Positions 46,139 to 57,800 of a stretch of 64,000 nucleotides of DNA are shown here, in pieces. The notes under the pieces are model-generated. The model saw only the letters and a program-made list of their open reading frames with translations. It did not search any database and was not told where the DNA came from. The stretch's first letter is position 1; the number at the start of each line of letters is the position of its first letter. The position numbers were made by a program, and so were the translations under genes. This DNA comes from Papaver somniferum (Eukaryota > Streptophyta > Magnoliopsida > Ranunculales > Papaveraceae), in NCBI RefSeq assembly GCF_003573695.1, contig NC_039363.1, forward strand, positions 149,204,826 to 149,268,825, in the 5' to 3' direction.

Positions 46139-47690
46139 GTATTGGTTTGTGGAGCATAGCAACTACCTCCCGAAGCGACAAGGATTTGAACATTCAAATC
46201 CGAGATTCAATAGGTGGCACCAACTGGATTTGTGCAACAAGTTGACGGTAGAAAGGAAAGATAAATACGGGAATATGGTATTCCCAGAAGGATTTACAGT
46301 AAGTAAAAATTCTTATGCTACTTTAGTGAATCTCGGAGTTGAATGTTATGAAACAACATATGTTGAAGCAACTTGATCAAGTTGTCTCCATAAAATGAAA
46401 AAAACTTGATCAAGTTTTCTCCATAAATGAAAGCAAATTGATTAAGTTTTCTCCATAAATGAAAGCAACTTGATCTAGTTGGTTTCAGAAGTTGAAGCAG
46501 AAAGTTTTCTCAAGTTGTATATTAACTTGCCACTGATTTTGAAGGAGAAAATGCTGACTAATTTGGAACTTTTCAGTTTACAGATGGAATTCGAGACGAA
46601 CTATCACCACATGATCAAGGACTGACTTACTTGAGAGAATTGAAAGAAGAACTAGAAATAGAAAAGGAATTCAACAACCTGCTTTACGATTTACTTGCAG
46701 AAGAGAGGATAAATGGCAAATTCCTTGAAGCCGAAAACTTTTCGCTCCAAGATATCTACTATAGGATTGAAGGGAGAGATCAGTTCTTAAGAAATTTCAT
46801 CGCTGACAACTACTTCCTTAGAAGCGTTTATGAAGCCAACAAGGATAAGATTGATTTGAGAGATGATCAACAGCAACACATGGCTGACGTTTAAAAGAAC
46901 TTGCAGGATTTGGAGGATTTGAAAAACACACCAGAAAACCTCTCAAGGGAGCAGAAGTACAAGGACTGGAGCGAAATATTTCATGGTAAAACAACCAACC
47001 GACAGTCCTCCGAACATGAATCTAAAACAACAGAAAATGTAACTGAGGAAGAAGCTAATGTAGGTGACACTACAGCAACAGAAAATGTTGGTGACATTAA
47101 AGAAGATGATGAGGAAATCAGTGAAACTGAGGAAGAAGATAATGTAGGTGACAATTACGGAGTCAATTTAAATGCTGATGAGACAGTGCAGGTGAGCGAA
47201 GAAAAAATCTCTATTGTTGAAGAGGCAACACCATTATCTGCAGTAAAAGAGCCGATTGAAAGGAAAGATTCAGCCGAGGTAGATATGCCAGATAGTTATG
47301 ATGAGTTGATGAAGGAAGTGGACATTGATGGTATAACTGGTAAGTATTATGGAGACATAGCTGAAGTAAAAGGAAATATACAAGAAGAAACAAAGGCAAG
47401 TCCAGTTGCGCCAGTGGAGAAAGAACCAGTTACAATGGAGGATGAGCAAGAAAAGACAAGTTCAGTTGCGCAAGGAGAGAAATAACCAGTTGCAATTGAG
47501 GAAGAGCAAGAAAAGACAAGTACAGTTACAACGGAGGAAGATCAGAAAAAGACAAGTGCAGTTGCTATGGATGAAGAACCAGTTAGAGATGAGAAAGAAA
47601 AGAAAACTCCAGTTGATGAAGAAGATGCATCAGAAAGGCTCATTCATTTACTTAGTAGATTGCTAAACTTAGTAGTAAATTATTCTTGGA
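46139..47690 (+). pseudogene. Ulp1-MULE protein, central exons with acidic repeats
   Basis: Exon 3 follows TTTGCAG at about 46139 and ends at TTTACAG|TAAG near 46300 (YWFVEHSNYLPKRQGF start). Exon 4 starts after CAG near 46575 and is helical (YLRELKEELEIEKEFNNLL). A long Glu/Asp-rich stretch follows, with a (E)EPVxxEEEQEKTSxVxxEE-type repeat of about 17 residues seen four times near 47400-47600. Stops near 46892 and 47483 break it. The acidic low-complexity linker probably separates the N-terminal region from the protease domain. Confidence 0.6.
46370..46500 (+). repeat. Palindrome cluster in Ulp1 intron
   Basis: (A)GCAACTTGATCAAGTT(G/T)(T)CTCCATAA units, three in tandem; the TTGATCAA core is a perfect palindrome. 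Confidence 0.7.
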
Positions 47691-47945
47691 TGGAAGCCAC
47701 TTGCCTAAAGTTGTCTCCATATGTGGAAGCAACTTTCTCAAGTTGTCTCCATATGTTTAGGAAGCAACTTGCCTCAAGTTGTCTCCATATGTTTAGGAAT
47801 CAACTTATTCAATTTTGAAGCAACTTTCTTCAAGTTGTTTCCATATGTGGAAGCAACTTGCTCAAGTTGTCTCCATATGTTTAGGAAGCAACTTGCTTCA
47901 GGTTGTCTCCATATGTGGAAGCAAGTTACTCAAAGTTGTCTCCTC
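47691..47945 (+). repeat. Palindrome cluster between Ulp1 exons
   Basis: Seven or so units alternating GGAAGCAACTT and CAAGTTGTCTCCATATG. It falls between coding segments and ends before a pyrimidine tract, so it is probably intronic. Confidence 0.75.
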
Positions 47946-48070
47946 TACTTTTTTTTTCAGTGTACTATGTTTTTAGTGAATTTTTTCCTCTCTCCGTGCT
48001 TTGCTGAAATTGCAGGAAAGTAGCATATTCTACACAATAGAATGAGGATGAAAAGAAAAAAACAGATAAA

Positions 48071-48552
48071 ATGGTTGTTGTTAAACACACTCCAACATAT
48101 GTGCAAAACCAATCCTTTAAAGGTCCAACTTTTGATTTTCATTTGGATTCTCCGGCAGCACCAGTCCCAGCTTCTCAAATAATTGAACAACCAAAAGCAG
48201 ATGAAGAGAGTGACTTATCAGAAACTGGAGTGAAAGAAGTTGAAGAGAAAGCTGAAGAGAAATCTATTGTTGGTTCTATTATTAAAAGAGTCAAGAACGA
48301 TCCAAGGGAGAGGAAGTGGAAGGGATTGGGAGATGGATTCACTGGAACGGGTTTACACCGAAAGAAGAACAAGAAAAAACGGGACAGTGAAGTTATTGAC
48401 TTGGAAGCAATAGAGTACATCGATCCAACACCTCCTCAAAAAAAACCACTAAAGCGTGCAAAAAGTCTTAAGCTTTGGGGAGATTGCAGCGAAGATCAAC
48501 AAAAAAATACTCCAAGAATTCTGCGAGGATGCAACGAAAGGGTAAAAAACAC
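48071..48552 (+). pseudogene. Ulp1-MULE protein, basic linker exon
   Basis: Open from 48071: a Pro-rich start, acidic middle, then KKNKKKRDSEVIDLEAI and KKPLKRAKSLKLWG, basic stretches that look like nuclear localisation signals. A GGGTAAAAAACACT donor-like site near 48540 ends it; the remaining open codons are intronic. Consistent with a nuclear protein. Confidence 0.6.
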
Positions 48553-48713
48553 TAAGACTTTTGTACTGCTAGTTTTAGAATTGACTTTGGGTATTATTTC
48601 TCGCAGTTCCTTTAATTTTGCAATATTGATGTTTGCTGCTAGTAAAATATTTTTCAATATTGATGTTTGCAGTTTTTAATAATGATGTTTGCTGTGTTGT
48701 TGGATTATGCAGG

Positions 48714-48903
48714 CAAACGGTTTATTCTGCGCCGAATAATGAATTTCACATTCAGAAACAGTTCATCCAAAATCTATTGGATGATCTCTATATCGATAGT
48801 GACATCGTAGACTTCTACACCAGTATTCTGAAATCGAAGATGGAAAATGTTTTTGCTGATAATCCATACAACAAGCATGTAATACTAAATACCAATCTTT
48901 TGG
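48714..48903 (+). pseudogene. Ulp1-MULE protein, start of protease domain
   Basis: The exon follows TTATGCAG and ends at TTTTG|GTAAGT near 48902. It encodes NEFHIQKQFIQNLLDDLYID and KSKMENVFADNPYNK, in the position of the substrate-binding N-part of a C48 peptidase. No break within the exon. Confidence 0.6.
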
Positions 48904-49038
48904 TAAGTCACTTTTTCATCTGATAAATTAAACACAAATTAGTATTAACAAATTGCATGTTATTTTGACTTGTAAAAACTTTTTGCAGAAATAAAATATT
49001 TTTATCTTTTTGTTTTTTTAAAACCATTACAATGATGC

Positions 49039-49583
49039 AGAGATGCGTGCAATATGCCATGGCCAACGGAGACGAGAATGCAATAGAAACAAGTTTAATA
49101 GCAAATTATGTGAGGGATAATTACAAGTTGGATGCCCAGAACAAAATGTTGATGTTTCCACTGTGCATGAACTCCCACTGGGTGTTGCTGGTATTACATG
49201 AAGGAGTATGGAAGATATGCAACTCTATGAGTCAGAGTTCGCTGTTGTCACGTCAGTTGCATACACTTACAAAGCCGCTAAGAAAAATTCTAAATGAGAT
49301 TGGACATCGAGACAAAGGCGGTAATGAAATCGTTTACACATTGAAGATTCCTAAGGTGCTTCAACAACAAGAACACCCTGACTGCGCAAATTTTGTGTGT
49401 GTTTTTATGAAGATGTTGGTGAAATTCCAAGAATTCGGCATTCTGGTAGGAGGAAAGAAGAAACATTATATTGGCCACTTTAACCAAAAAAGGATCAAGA
49501 TGGCGTTCCGTATACTGGGTGCAACTGATGAATGGAAGAAACCGAAAGGCACAAATTCGAGTCAGATTGTCATATATTCCTAG
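49039..49583 (+). CDS. Ulp1-like cysteine protease (C48) catalytic exon
   Basis: Ulp1 proteases cleave SUMO or related tags; MULE-borne copies have unknown targets. The exon follows GATGCAG and is open to TAG at 49581-49583. The triad region is clear: MNSHWVLLVLHEGVWKICNS, with His at 49176-49178, then HPDCANFVCVFMKML with Cys at 49383-49385. Where Ulp1 enzymes have Asp (YDSM), this has Asn (CNSM, 49221-49223). The domain is near full length for the C-terminal half. Upstream exons carry stops, so the gene as a whole is probably dead, but this exon alone is intact. Confident at domain level. Confidence 0.75.
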
Positions 49584-49884
49584 TAGTACTAAATAACAGA
49601 GACAACTTGTTAGTATTATCTAGAATTATCTGATTGAACTACATTTGTTAGTATTATCTAGTACACTTATGTTGGTATTATCTAATTTGTTAGTATTATC
49701 TAGTATTATTCTGATTGAACTACAGATTACTATTGGCTATAAACATTATGTTGGTATTATCTAATTAAAGTACACTTCTTAATATTGTCTAGTTAAAGTT
49801 TGAATGGTTTGATTATTTCCCTTGATTATATTCAGTGTTGCAATATTTCTATATGGTTACAGGTTTGCATAGGTAAAAAATACA
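49584..49884 (+). other. Ulp1 gene 3' flank with short direct repeats
   Basis: Repeats of TTGTTAGTATTATCTA and TGATTGAACTACA near 49610-49770. No gene. Confidence 0.6.
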
Positions 49885-50155
49885 GAGAGACAACTTGTAG
49901 AAGTTATTCCTATAATGGAAGCAGCTAGAACAAGTTGTCTCCATAATATGGAAGCAACTTGCAGAAGTTGTTCCCAGAATGGAAGCAACTAGAACAAGTT
50001 GTCTCCATAATATGGAAGCAACTTGCAGAAGTTGTTCCCAGAATGGAAGCAACTAGAACAAGTTGTCTCCATAATATGGAAGCAACTTGCAGAAGTTGTG
50101 AATGGAAGCAACTAGAACAAGTTGTCTCCATAAAATGGAAGCAACTTGCAGAATC
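49885..50155. repeat. 64-bp tandem palindromic array between the two MULE genes
   Basis: Four units with exact 64-bp spacing for the first three (AGAACAAGTTGTCTCC at 49927, 49991, 50055, then 50114). Each has two hairpin-like halves, GGAAGCAACTTG...AGTTGTTCCC and GAAGCAACT...AGTTGTCTCC. It sits exactly between the convergent 3' ends. Confidence 0.85.
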
Positions 50156-50306
50156 TGTGGACATAACCAACAAAGCAAATAATATTACAGACCAAAATGA
50201 TTTCGTAACAACTGCAGAACAACTAACAATGTACCATTATCAATTAAAAAGACAACCAAGTTCACAGAAACAGAATCAGAAATTCAGAAAAACATAAAAG
50301 AAAGGT

Positions 50307-51402
50307 TCAGAAAAACATAAAACAAACTAGACTGCTTCTTGAATATTGGTGGGCGAGGGTCAATGGAGCACTAAGGAATGTTTTACGATTATGGTATACA
50401 AGCATTCCACAACGGCCACACTTTCTCTTCTTGCTAAATTTCTCACGGTAACTGCGTTTATGAACGGAGTTTGGTCTTCCAACTTGTGGTCCAACAGGGG
50501 GAGGCATGACGTATTTGGTACGAGAAATCTCATCCAGCTTGTCACCATCAGGAACGGGATAGATAGGTTTTGAGTACATACCTCTGTAGTATTCGACTGT
50601 GTAATAAGGTGATATGTGCTTGTATACCTCCTCCTCACCAATCTGCACCATAACTTTCACAGAATGACTGCAGGGGAAGCTGTGTTTTTTCCACCAGTGA
50701 CAAGTGCAAGTCTGGGAGTCCAAGTCAACAGTATTCTTCCCAGTATTAGTTATGATCTCAAATACATTTTCACTAGCTCTACGGACCTTGTATTTACGAC
50801 AATCGGTAATCCTCTTGTCCAACCTTGCTTGCATCTTGGGGGTAAGTCTTGTATTCCACTTTCTAGCTGCAACCTTCCTATTCCACATTGTCTCCATTGT
50901 CCTAGAACGAATACACTCATTTAACTCAATAGCTTGAAGACACTTTTCATTCTTAATCAAGATGTTGAAGCTTTCAGCTATTTTGGATGTAAGCTCTCCA
51001 AACCTTTCCACTTCAAACTCATGAGTAGCCCAATTCTTCAGCGGGGTCTTCTTCATCCACTCAATAATGGAAAAAAACTTCAAGTTGTGCATGCTTGACA
51101 GTGCCTTCAAAAATTGCTCCTTCGTGACAACATTATAGCATTGCTCAAACAACTTAATAGCAGTTTGTCTACTCTTGCCCTTGCTAACTGGAATATTATC
51201 TTTCATATGGTACGAGCAATATGATTGAAAAGCATTCGGGAAGACAAGAGGTACATTGTTCAAAAGTCCAGTTCCACGATCACATATGATGGTCAATAAA
51301 CGATCAACATCAACAATTCCCTTCAAATTATCCGGAAACCAGTGCCAATTATCACCATTCTCACCAGATACAAGCCCAAATACAAGTGGAAATATCTCTG
51401 CA
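50307..51402 (-). pseudogene. MULE transposase, C-terminal exon
   Basis: Exon 2 follows an acceptor CTTTGCAG on the minus strand (about 51402) and joins in phase as Q-EIFPLVFGLVSGENGDNW. It contains the second catalytic Asp (IICDRGTGLL) and a likely catalytic Glu (KIAESFNILI), then a SWIM zinc finger, CTCHWWKKHSFPCSH, and a Lys-rich tail with KCGRCGMLVYHNRKTF, a knuckle (CxxC...HN) whose last Cys appears replaced. No stop within this exon until 50307. The SWIM finger and DDE make this a MuDR-class transposase. The exon is intact, but exon 1 carries two frameshifts, so the gene is classed as broken. It would bind element ends and cut DNA in the nucleus. Confidence 0.85.
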
Positions 51403-51749
51403 AAGTAAAAGTAACAAAATAATTTAATACAAAAAATGGGTACCATGTTTCGAATTAAATAATAGAAGAAACCACTACAATTTATCTCCAGAAGAATGGA
51501 ATCAACTAGAACAAGTTGCCTCCAAAATATAAAAGCCAAACCACAAGAATGAAAACAACTAGCAAAAGTTGCCTCCAAAATATGGAACCAACTTGAAAAA
51601 GTTGTTGAGGTTGTTCATAAAAATCAAAACCTAAAAGGTTTGTTGAGGTTGTGCAATTACATACAGTTGGCTACAAATTTTTCTACCAAAAAGTTTGTCA
51701 TAAAACAACACATCATAAAAAGAAAAGAGTAAAGAAGATGCATAATACC
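51403..51749 (-). other. Transposase intron with palindrome copies
   Basis: Donor CAAG|GTATTATG at about 51749 and acceptor TTTGCAG at about 51402. Element-wide palindrome units lie at 51487-51605. The false open frame running into this region from 51578 is intronic. Confidence 0.7.
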
Positions 51750-52874
51750 TTGGTTGCCAGTTTTCCCACAAGCTACCATAAGACCACCCCCTAAACTTTC
51801 CAGTAAGAAACGTATCATCAATTATCAGCATAGGACGACAATACTTGTTGAACCCTGTGATGCAAGCTTCGAAAGAAATGAAAAACCTCTCAAACTGCCG
51901 GTTTTCAGCATTAAACTCAAATTTAATGACACTTGCTGGATTATGACGCTTGCCGGCTTCTTCATACCACAAGAAATTAGAATACGACTTAATATCTTCT
52001 CCCCAAATACATTCTTTACAAAATTTCAGTCCATGATATGCTTGATGGTAGGTGAGGTCAACTTGATACTCCCTTAAAAACAAATCTTGAATGTCCGCGG
52101 ATGTTTTCTGCTTACTTGAAACTCTAATATCATCTTTTATAACGTTCTTGATAAAAGTCTTCGTCATTCTAAGTTTCGAAGGATCAAAGCAAGCTAAACC
52201 ACAAGAATTCTCCGATATAAAAGTCTTGCACTTAAAAGCGTGGACGTTTTTGACTTCCAAAGATGAGTAGAACCTCCACTTACATCCTTTTTCTTCTTTG
52301 AAAAGGCAATGAACTGTATAACGCTTACGATCAGTCTTCTCAAGCTTGACTTTGTACCCACTCTCCACTTGATACTTCAACATGACATCAACAAATTTGT
52401 CTTTCCCTCCCTCAAACATCTGACCAAAATCGGTAAGAATTCCATCCCAAGCATCACACTTTTTTGGTTCTCTTATGGATAATTGATTCATTGAAACATC
52501 ATCAGTCGTGTCTTCAACAAAAGCCAACCTTCAGTTGAAACACAACTTGAAGAAGATGAAGAAGAAGCAACACATGAAGAAGAAGAAGAAGAAGAAAAAG
52601 AAGAAGAAGATGAAGGAGTTTCGAATTGAACATTGAACTTCAAAACTTGTATTCCCTTAGCTTGGACGTATATAACAAGAAAATTCAAATTTAAATCAGA
52701 CCGAACGGTTTGAAGTACACTATTAACATCAGAAAGAATCACAAAAGGGACTTGAGAAAGAATACTCCAAGAACGTAATACACGACTTTGCATCTCCTTG
52801 AAGGTAGTTGATTCGTAGACAACATGAGAGATGCTTAAGTTGCAAAAGTTGATCTCTGCGACAACCATATTCAT
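51750..52874 (-). pseudogene. MULE transposase, N-terminal exon with frameshifts
   Basis: Start MNMVVAEINF at 52874. The N-terminal domain (MuDR-type, PB1-like) is followed by a Ser-rich run (about 20 Ser near 52540-52620). A one-base shift near 52530 joins to AFVEDTTDDVSMNQ. Then come a zinc-finger-like DNA-binding region with CKWRFYSS and HxxxC features, the KTSADIQDLFLREY helix, and MLIIDDTFLTGKF holding the first catalytic Asp. A second shift near 51790 is needed to reach the GKTGNQ splice end. Two frameshifts make this copy inactive as read. Confidence 0.75.
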
Positions 52875-53749
52875 CTGGCAAAAGAAGAAAATCAGTAAAT
52901 TGCAAAGGATAATAAGGTACAAGTTGAAAGAAACCAACCAAAGTTTTTTCCAAACCTAGAAGCAACTACCACAGTTTGTTTAGAGAAAGTATTGAAAGCA
53001 ACCAACCCAAGTTGTTTCCACAACTAGAAGCAACTACTACAAGTTGTTTTCAGAATTAGAAAAAACTTGGACAATTTAACAGGTTGACAACGACATTCTA
53101 TATAGACGACATTCTATATAAACAGGTTGACAAGATACACTACAACCTACAACATGTCCTGAGATTGAATATGTGATTCAGAATGTCCTATAGCTTAAAA
53201 TCTAGTCATGACATAAATCGGGGCTGCGCCCCTCGTGAGAAGTATATTCAAGGTAGTCAGTGGAAAAAGATGAAGTATACACATCATAACCTACATTGAT
53301 GTTAGTGAATATGTGATTTGGCATGTAACATGTTCAACAACTACATTGGAACACCAACAATACACATCAAAAACTAATAATATGAACTAATATTCAGTTT
53401 CAGAAAAAATATTACCTGAAACTACATGAGATTTGTTTATTAACAACCTATGGATAATTGTTATCAATTTCATTCTGATTCAAAGTGATAATCATGGACT
53501 GAAAAAATGATTTATTCATTCAAAAGGTGCAAACCTATCAAATTCACGGTATGAACACAACAAAACAATTTTTAAATTACATTATTTAGAACAAAATGTT
53601 AAAACAAAAGAAAGATTATAGCAAAAAAAGTAAATCTTACCTGTTAACGGGATTGAACTTGAATAATGATAAGAAATCAAAATCATTGTTTACTGAAGTA
53701 AACCTCTGCAATCGATGATTCAATCAAACTCAAATAATGAAAGAAGCTT
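52875..53749 (-). other. Upstream region of the transposase gene
   Basis: Palindrome units (AACCAACCCAAGTTGTTTCC) at 52955-53060 just upstream of the start. GACGACATTCTATATA occurs twice near 53090-53120. No TATA box can be assigned with confidence. The gypsy LTR at 53750 cuts the region, so the element's end may lie beyond it. Confidence 0.5.
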
Positions 53750-54777
53750 TGTAGATGGTGGATTTTCGACAAAGGGTAAAATAAACCATAATTATACATG
53801 CTCCTGATCCAGGAATCAAATGAGTATTGAGGCTCATGTCCCTCATTAAAGCGTGAAAGCTCATGCCACACCTCTGATCGAGTGTACTGCCTCTCAGAAT
53901 ATCTTCAAAAGTCTTTGATCGAGTATATTACTTCTCAGAGTTTATATATGCAGTCTCTCAGCTGAGACCACGACACATTCCATTAACTGAGCAACTTCAG
54001 TAATCACTTCCGTAAAGAATCGAAATGATTGGACGGCTCCTAGATGTATTACTCACTAGTATAGAGAACCATGTCTCCAGGCTGTCGCAATGTTCCCTGA
54101 CTTTATAGAATAAACATTCAAATCGAGCGTTCTGCTCCAGCTAGCTCATACCTCGATTTCTGAGTAATTATAATGCTCCTAGACAGCGTGCCTTCTAGTA
54201 TAGAGCCATCAGTCAATTATTTCTAGTCGCAAGATTCATCAATTGAATTCCTAGAAAATATACTACGTTATAGTATTCCGTTACTTCAATTTATGGTTAT
54301 TCCCAGCAGAATTCCATGGGTTAGTAATAAATATTCAACGTACGGGCATCTGAGCCACCATCAAGTAAGCCCCGAGAAAATGGTGCAAGTGTACTCAGTA
54401 ATGATGTACTAAAGATCACCTGAATGCACGAACGAGCATTCCAAAAAACGAAGGAACGATGAAACCATGGAGAAAAATAATAATAGTAAATTATCTAAAA
54501 GAGGCGTCTAAGGGGACCAAGCCCGCCGACCGGTCATGCCGCCGTGGCCGGCCTCACGCCCCTTTCATTATTTTATCACATTTTATTTTTCCTTTATCCC
54601 ATGAAAATCCTTTCATTTGAGAAAATCCCTTCAATTCGTGATATTTCCTTCACATCAAGGAAATTGTGTAAAATTACATAAAATTAGGAAGGTGTCACGG
54701 GACCGTGGTCACAGCCAACCGACCATTCCCTATCCGTGACCGGTCCCACACCTTGTAATTCCTTATTTTATTAATTA
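53750..54777 (+). repeat. Gypsy 5' LTR, left piece
   Basis: Matches the LTR fragment at 33565-34850. It carries the first ~195-bp LTR unit at about 54585-54777 (AAATTGTGTAAAATTACATA, GTGTCACGGGACCG, CCGGTCCCACACCTTGTAAT). Confidence 0.8.
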
Positions 54778-54805
54778 CTAGTTTCTCGCCCGTGCGATGC
54801 ACGGG
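54778..54805 (-). other. Helitron 3' terminus (hairpin and CTAG)
   Basis: A 7-bp perfect stem with 3-base loop, seven bases from the terminal CTAG. It marks where rolling-circle replication ends. Confidence 0.85.
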
Positions 54806-57800
54806 TCTATTTATTGTTTAGGAATATTGGACGTTTGTTATAAATAATAATATTATAAAAAAGGTAACAAATCAGTATGTATGATATTATGAGCATTATA
54901 CCACATCCTCTTTGTCATGGCTTTAAAAATGCTATCTTTCTCCGTATAAGGAACGATTGCTATCTTGGAGGTAAAGCATTCTTTGGTTTGCTCTATAGTA
55001 TCATAATTATTGACTTCCTTCGTTTATTCTTTGTATTAGTAAGGAGCATCATAATTATTGATTTCCAAGACCATGAACCTGTTTGATCCAATTTCCACAT
55101 TAAATCCCAAAATAGCACATCGAAAAAATAACTTTTGTCCACCAAATCACCAAACAGTGTCAAAGCGTCTTCGAAATGTTTCCGTTGATATTATTATGCA
55201 ATGTATCGGTATATATAAACATATCACTATAATAGAAATATCATTTTTGATATCTATTAAAAGCTGATCAATATGCCCATGATTGTTATTATTTTTGATG
55301 GCTGTTTGGAAGCTTGGCCCAAGTAATGGTCCATAGAAACCGCTATTATCGGTGAATGTTCAAATTAATTCCTAATTAAGTAACTAAAATAGTGGGCTGG
55401 ATGAATATTTGGATCGGGTCCAACTCATGTATGTAATATAACCAGAATTTTTCATGAATTGCTTTAAATAATTTATCCCCTGGACGGCCACTTACATTCT
55501 ATTTTTAAGTAGGTATCAACGGAGCTCCATATGGACAATCTTTACTTTTAGAGGGACCTAACCGATATCCAAGATTATCCTATTGAATGAACCTGTTAAA
55601 ACTATTGTAGCAATGGAATTTATTTTAAAATTTTGAAGAAATTCCTAACATAATCCAACAGAAGATTCAGATTTGATTATAAGTATTTGCATCAAGAAGG
55701 GAATCCCATAGATAGGAAAATCTCTTTTTTTATTTGCTCGATAAATGGATAGCCAGGCCAGAACTCGAAATGATGCTATAAAGTTTCACCATATGTTCTT
55801 GTGCCTAATGCTACCAAGAGTCTAACTTCAGTCTTGTAAATTGTATCCCATAAATTCAAACTTTGTTCTTTAAAGCTGCATAGAAAAATCCAATTAGGCT
55901 ATACATAGGTTAATCATGTGACAGTCTGTTTAGAGGAGTAACATGTAAAACAATAAATATCTCCCACACTCACGATACTTGGTGACCATAATCATAAAAT
56001 ACACCATGCAAATGTTTATCCCAGCTACATATCTATCAAGCTCTTCAATAACCTTCTCGTCTTCTTCAACAGTCTGCAATTCAAGTACTTCGGATCACCA
56101 ACTTTGATCACCATCTCTACAGAAAATATCTATCAAGTGCTTCGATAGCCTTGTCGCCTTCTTCAAGTGCATTGCAAGTACTTCAGATCAATGACTTTGA
56201 CCAGCATCTCTACAGAAAATATCTATCAAGTTCTTCGACAGCCTTGTCGCCTTCTTCAAACAACATACAAGTACTTCGGGTCACCATCTTTGATCAGTAT
56301 CTCTACAGTAAAACAAAAAAAAATCTACTAAAAAAGACTGACAACCTCCTTTCAATCAAACATCAAACAAAAAAAGGGAGAAAACATAATGAAATGCACA
56401 CACCAAACAATATATAGGTTACATGTTATAGCTTACGCGCCAGAATTTTCTATTGTAGCATGTAGTCCACTCTGATCAAGTTTAACTTTTCTGAAATTAA
56501 AAAAATACTACTTTAGAATGAAAAAATCTATACCATAGAACAAACCAACAATTCTAAGTTAATCGTATATGCCATGTCCTCATTTTTCTCATTTTCTAGT
56601 ACGTGTCTAAATTTTTCATCACATAGAGCGCTTTACAATTACTTATCATATAGTGCTTGAGCACAATATACATATGGACCCCTTCACAATATACATATGA
56701 AACCTTAAAATCTATCTACGCGTACGCCAATGCATAAAAAAACCTGAGGGAAGAGATCTGTGAGTTCTCTTCTCGTTACACTTCCTTATCAACCTATATG
56801 GCCATAGTATCCCCTTGTGGCGAATCATTCCCTCGTTAACCTTCTTAACAAACAAAATGTGATTCAATCAACCCAATAATAAGTCTCCAATTTTTTTTTT
56901 ACCCGTACGTGATTTTAACACACCATTATCGCAACCACTTCCACGGTTAAGCAATTATTATTTTTTTTCAAGCGATAATAATAAAAGAAGTACATGTAGT
57001 AATACAGTGTTGATTTTGTCTCCTCTTACTACATACAATCAGAGGGATCATATGGTCCCAAATCTGAAATCAAAAGAAAAGAAAGAAAAGAATCAACGCA
57101 TTGATCGAAATTTACTGCATCAGAGGTTATTGTTGATATTGATAACGCCATGGAGTTCATCCTTTACTTTAAAATTGTAGATACGTTATTTTCATAAACA
57201 TATATGAGTGCTCCCTTGATCAAGTTTAACTCATTTTCTGGAATTTCACCACCCTTTTAATGAGATTCTCCACATTTTTCTTCCGCAACTCTCTCTTAAC
57301 TAGGTGCCTCTCCTGCCACTCATACCTACTGTTAGAAATCCATCCAAATAACAAACTAATAACTTAGCTGCAAAGGTAAGATAAGATTATGAAGCCACTA
57401 CCGACTAAGAAGTCAACCGGGTCTACGTATGGTGATAGAAGTCAAAATCCAAGTGAAGACAAAATCATGCAAGGAAGTCATTGCATGTTCTTGGTAGATA
57501 GAGCATTCACTCTGACAACACTACTACCTTGTTAAACACGTGGTATAATATGTGAGATGGTTGGTGATCAATGAGATAATCATGGACCGACAATCGCTTG
57601 CTGAATGATTGTGTGATAACTAAAGAAATTCATTATAAGATACTATAATAAGAATATGCAAGTCCTAAAGGTATCGAGATTATGAATATGCAGTACCTCA
57701 ATAAAGTCTTATTTGTTAATCGAAAGGTATCATTCCTTTCGTTTACTTATTATATATATGCTTCAATGACCCATTACGTAAAGATCTTGTAGCTCACTCA

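Larger units (their letters stand above)
35030..53749. mobile_element. Mutator-like element with transposase and Ulp1 genes
   Basis: A MuDR-type transposase gene (52874-50307, minus) and a Ulp1-like protease gene (45097-49583, plus) converge, an arrangement known from Ulp1-carrying plant MULEs. A palindromic GGA(A/G)GCAACTTG...CAAGTTG(T/C)(C/T)TCC motif occurs in every non-coding part from 35769 to 53060 and outlines the element. The outer ends are not resolved; I found no convincing terminal inverted repeat or 9-bp duplication. The right side is cut by a gypsy LTR at 53750 and the left borders an LTR fragment. A gypsy element is nested at 36325-44357. Both genes carry breaks. Confidence 0.65.

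Noticed and set aside
49849..50173. ORFs with SCFHIMETTCSS-type repeats on the minus strand
   Set aside because: They are frames through the 64-bp palindromic array between the MULE genes.
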